Assembly: GCA_964622465.1 (NCBI GenBank)
Contig: CAZUQH010000045.1
Span: 1-8,678, forward strand
DNA: 8,678 bases
Reading direction: 5' to 3'
Origin: CAZUQH01 sp964622465
Lineage (GTDB): Bacteria; CG03; CAZUQH01
This document shows, one piece after another, positions 7,408 to 8,678 of this stretch; the first letter of the stretch is position 1; each line of letters begins with the position of its first letter. The notes below the pieces were generated by a model, which searched no databases, was not told the origin of the DNA, and was given only the letters and a program-made list of their open reading frames with translations. Made by a program: the position numbers and the translations under genes.

Positions 7408-8232
7408 TTACCTCTCCGTTTTTCCGAGCTCCTGGCTCTGTCTTAATTTTATAATTACATCCGGAGGATAATATCCTCTTGCTGTAGTATTTGGATAAAC
7501 AAGAACGTTTCTTCCAAGAAGGGTTCCCGGTGTCGTGACAGTATTACATCCTGTCTCAACCCCATCTCCTAAAATCGCTCCAAATTTTTTTAGGCCTGTC
7601 TCATATTTCTTGCCATTTATATTCAGAATAATCTGAGATTCGACTATCTTTAAATTTGCAAGTTTTGTCCCGGCACCAAGATTAACCTTACCAAGAATAC
7701 TGTCGCCAATATATGCAAAATGACCTGCTTTGCTTTGTCCGAGCATAACCGAGGATTTCATTTCAGTTGTATGTCCAACAACACATCCGTTTCCGACCAT
7801 AACATTCCCTCTTATGTATGCTCCCTGGCGTACTTCTGTATTGTCTAAGATAATGGTTGGACCTTTTATTAAGGCGCCTGGTTCAATAACCGTTCCATTT
7901 CCTATTTGAATTTCATCATCCATTAGCGCAACTCCTGCGTAAATCACAGATGCGCCAGAAAGAATCTTGCCATCTCTTCGGACAATAAATTTTCCCTTTG
8001 AGGCATCACCCGGTTCCAAAACAAATCCGGAAGTGATTATTTCTCCTTCGTAGAGAACAATTGTTTTATTAACAATGGAACCGTCTTTTCTTAAAGCTGC
8101 TACATTTGGTTTAATATTTTCTCTGATATATCCTTTTATGTTTTTCAGTGCCTCCCATACGTATTCAACGTTCTCAAAAAGGCCAGAAAATGGGTTTTCT
8201 TCAAGGTCAAAAAAATCTTTGGGTTCTAGCAT
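7408..8232 (-). CDS. Left-handed beta-helix acetyltransferase, GlmU C-terminal-domain-like, lacking the uridyltransferase domain
   Basis: Predicted 274-residue hexapeptide-repeat (LbH) protein, probably a glucosamine-1-phosphate N-acetyltransferase using acetyl-CoA in the cytoplasm. Hexapeptide coils run from about residue 108 to 250 (for example IQIGNGTVIEPGA). The block R141 ... EMK159 ... SKAGH171-F-A-Y174 ... VN184LGAG aligns with E. coli GlmU R333, K351, H363, Y366 and N377. The R-K and K-H spacings are identical (18 and 12), and there is a one-residue deletion before the Asn. The N-terminal 100 residues contain no LxAGxGTRM nucleotide-binding signature, so the pyrophosphorylase half of GlmU is absent. 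Instead there is a short segment with a WEALKNIKGYI-like helix (26-36). The gene is promoter-proximal to glmM, 2 bp apart. Related stand-alone LbH proteins are often annotated as sugar-phosphate nucleotidyltransferases, and the sugar substrate here is inferred from context. Start ATG at 8232 is supported by a strong purine-rich ribosome site. Confidence 0.85.
   Translation of the reverse strand: MLEPKDFFDLEENPFSGLFENVEYVWEALKNIKGYIRENIKPNVAALRKDGSIVNKTIVLYEGEIITSGFVLEPGDASKGKFIVRRDGKILSGASVIYAGVALMDDEIQIGNGTVIEPGALIKGPTIILDNTEVRQGAYIRGNVMVGNGCVVGHTTEMKSSVMLGQSKAGHFAYIGDSILGKVNLGAGTKLANLKIVESQIILNINGKKYETGLKKFGAILGDGVETGCNTVTTPGTLLGRNVLVYPNTTARGYYPPDVIIKLRQSQELGKTER
7411..7417 (-). promoter_or_regulatory. 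glmM ribosome binding site, embedded in the upstream gene
   Basis: Read on the minus strand, GGAGAGG lies 5 nt before the glmM ATG, within the last codons of the upstream gene. The upstream stop (TAA, 7408-7410) falls between this site and the ATG, a layout suited to translational coupling. Confidence 0.7.
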
Positions 8233-8235
8233 GAG

Positions 8236-8246
8236 CCCCCCCTCTT
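8236..8246 (-). promoter_or_regulatory. Ribosome binding site of the beta-helix acetyltransferase gene
   Basis: On the minus strand AAGAG followed by a run of G ends 3 nt before ATG 8232, with the GAGG core 8 nt from the start. This purine block supports the chosen start. The seven-G run is a possible sequencing or slippage hotspot. Confidence 0.65.
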
Positions 8247-8253
8247 TATACTA

Positions 8254-8282
8254 AATATAGCAAAAATCTTGATGAGAATCAA
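8254..8282 (-). promoter_or_regulatory. Sigma70-like promoter for the acetyltransferase-glmM operon
   Basis: Read on the minus strand: TTGATT (8282-8277), a 17-bp spacer, then TATATT (8259-8254). They match TTGACA at 4/6 and TATAAT at 5/6. Transcription would start near 8247, leaving a leader of about 15 nt that is mostly the ribosome site. No operator or riboswitch is seen in this short leader. Confidence 0.55.
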
Positions 8283-8289
8283 ATAAAAT

Positions 8290-8314
8290 TTGTAGGCACG
8301 GGCTTACTCGTGCA
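8290..8314 (+). repeat. REP-like GTAG-headed palindrome, intergenic copy
   Basis: This copy matches 5914-5938 at 23 of 25 positions. GTAG (8292-8295 region) precedes GCACGGGC-TT-ACTCGTGC. One of the two differences turns a G-C pair into a G-T wobble, and the other opens the pair next to the loop, so the stem is largely kept. It lies in the spacer between the divergent operon promoter and the tRNA gene. Confidence 0.65.
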
Positions 8315-8330
8315 TCTTGTTATGGTTTTG

Positions 8331-8354
8331 GTAGCCGCAGGCTTCAAGCCTCGC
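8331..8354 (+). repeat. Second GTAG-headed imperfect palindrome
   Basis: GTAG (8331-8334) precedes GCAGGCTT (8337-8344), a single C, then AAGCCT-C-GC (8346-8354). This is a stem of 8 pairs with one bulged C. Both it and the 8290 copy share the head GTAG and the core GGCTT, so they could be variants of one family. Confidence 0.5.
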
Positions 8355-8384
8355 GTAGGCAATCTCGCAGGGTGGACAATTGCC
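8355..8384 (+). repeat. Third GTAG-headed inverted repeat, degenerate
   Basis: GTAG (8355-8358) overlaps an inverted repeat GGCAAT (8358-8363) / ATTGCC (8379-8384) with a 15-nt loop. It is weaker than the two preceding palindromes but directly adjoins them. The loop contains the candidate -35 box of the tRNA promoter. Confidence 0.35.
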
Positions 8385-8401
8385 CTTCTAAAATGTAAGA
8401 T
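8373..8401 (+). promoter_or_regulatory. Sigma70-like promoter for tRNA-Glu
   Basis: TGGACA (8373-8378, 5/6 to TTGACA), a 17-bp spacer, then TAAGAT (8396-8401, 4/6 to TATAAT). Transcription would start near 8408, 7 nt before the mature tRNA 5' end. The spacing and position are ideal. The -10 box is only moderate. Confidence 0.45.
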
Positions 8402-8414
8402 AGTAGCAGGATAT

Positions 8415-8487
8415 GGCCCCATAGACTAGCGGTTTAGGTCACGGCCCTCTCAAGGCCGGAGCACGGGTTCGAGTCCCGTTGGGGCCA
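8415..8487 (+). tRNA. tRNA-Glu, anticodon CTC
   Basis: A complete 73-nt cloverleaf can be folded by eye. The acceptor arm pairs GGCCCCA (8415-8421) with TGGGGCC (8480-8486), with discriminator A8487. The D arm is GAC/GTC (8424-8440). The anticodon stem is CGGCC/GGCCG with loop CTCTCAA (8447-8453), placing anticodon CTC at 8449-8451, which reads GAG (Glu). The variable loop is GAGC. The T arm is ACGGG/CCCGT with loop TTCGAGT (8468-8474). All stems pair without mismatch. CCA is not encoded (GTA follows A8487), so it must be added after transcription. It runs divergently from the amino-sugar operon. Its last 18 nt plus 3 flanking bases recur at the right edge of the window. Confidence 0.97.
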
Positions 8488-8490
8488 GTA
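8470..8490 (+). repeat. Direct repeat copy 1: tRNA-Glu 3' end plus GTA
   Basis: From C8470 in the T loop through the discriminator base and three bases beyond, this 21-bp stretch is identical to 8658-8678. Flanks differ: TT before copy 1 and GG before copy 2. Confidence 0.85.
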
Positions 8491-8657
8491 GTGTTTACAC
8501 CGTTAGGTAGCGAAAATGTTATGCCAACGGGGCGAGAACGCGAGGGGGTTGTAGGGGGAGTAGTCCCCCTACGCTTTCGGGGTGACAGCGAGGACTTTAA
8601 GTCCGAGCGTTCAGAGGGGCAGAGCCCCTATGAAAAGGAGCGAAGCGACGCTGGGGG
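8488..8657 (+). other. Hairpin-rich non-coding stretch between the tRNA-end repeats
   Basis: No gene is recognised here. Several compact inverted repeats follow one another: GTAGGGGGA/TCCCCCTAC (8551-8572, 9 bp, loop GTAG), GGACTT/AAGTCC (8592-8604, 1-nt loop) and AGGGGC/GCCCCT (8615-8629, loop AGA). A weak AGCG/CGCT (8639-8652) follows. None is followed by a T tract, so an intrinsic terminator is not supported. The first hairpin again begins with GTAG. It may be a non-autonomous repeat element or a structured tRNA trailer. Confidence 0.5.
8551..8572 (+). repeat. Perfect 9-bp inverted repeat with GTAG foot
   Basis: Arms 8551-8559 and 8564-8572 are exact complements around the loop GTAG. The preceding TT gives the same TTGTAG head as the palindromes at 5914 and 8290, although the stem sequence is unrelated. 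The hairpin is very stable but has no downstream U run. Confidence 0.6.
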
Positions 8658-8678
8658 CGAGTCCCGTTGGGGCCAGTA
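8658..8678 (+). repeat. Direct repeat copy 2: duplicated tRNA-Glu 3' end at the window edge
   Basis: Exact copy of 8470-8490, 188 bp downstream, ending on the last base of the window. The rest of a tRNA does not precede it, so it is a fragment and not a second gene. It may continue past the edge. Confidence 0.85.

Noticed and set aside
8290..8384. CRISPR array
   Set aside because: The palindromes differ in sequence and spacing. There are no uniform direct repeats with spacers and no cas genes. The RecB-like Cys motifs belong to full helicase-nucleases, not Cas4.
8529..8582. Four G-runs suggesting a G-quadruplex
   Set aside because: Loops of about 11, 5 and 20 nt are too long, and one run is sequestered in the perfect 8551-8572 hairpin.
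8551..8629. Intrinsic terminator for the tRNA
   Set aside because: Hairpins at 8551-8572 and 8615-8629 are followed by GCTTTCGG and ATGAAAAG, with no U tract on either strand that would suit a Rho-independent terminator.
8658..8678. A second tRNA-Glu gene
   Set aside because: Only the 3' 18 nt of a tRNA are present. The sequence before them does not form a T stem, anticodon arm or acceptor partner.

Overview
The window reads as a chromosomal piece of an uncultured bacterium with a mid-range GC content. It holds a bacterial-type GlmM, Shine-Dalgarno-led genes, sigma70-like promoters and a tRNA with no encoded CCA. Palindromic repeats of the kind common in metagenome-derived candidate-phylum genomes are also present. 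The sequence alone does not fix the phylum.

Left two thirds (1-6047, + strand): two long genes overlap by ATGA and form one translationally coupled unit. Each encodes a UvrD/Rep-type (SF1A) motor followed by a RecB-family PD-(D/E)XK nuclease carrying a four-cysteine Fe-S signature (one Cys, then C-x2-C-x5-C). The pair looks like the two subunits of an AddAB/AdnAB-type double-strand-break resection machine. The first motor is degenerate in motifs II-VI and the second is intact. The AdnA (weak motor) then AdnB (lead motor) arrangement of mycobacteria is the closest analogy. The left edge cuts whatever lies upstream.

Right third (6056-8232, - strand): a two-gene unit converges on the helicase pair with only 8 bp between stop codons. 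Its promoter-proximal gene is a left-handed beta-helix protein. It keeps the full catalytic residue set of the GlmU acetyltransferase domain but has no uridyltransferase domain. Two bases after its stop comes glmM (phosphoglucosamine mutase). Together they point to UDP-GlcNAc precursor synthesis (GlcN-6-P to GlcN-1-P to GlcNAc-1-P), with the uridylyl step presumably encoded elsewhere.

Right edge (8233-8678): a promoter for the amino-sugar operon, a run of GTAG-headed hairpins resembling REP elements, a tRNA-Glu(CTC) gene with its own promoter, and a hairpin-rich stretch. That stretch ends in an exact 21-bp copy of the tRNA 3' end at the window's last base.

The most interesting signals are two. 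A REP-like palindrome shared between the intergenic cluster and the inside of the second helicase-nuclease gene coincides with a 9-residue insertion there. The tRNA 3' end is duplicated 188 bp downstream, around a hairpin-rich insert.
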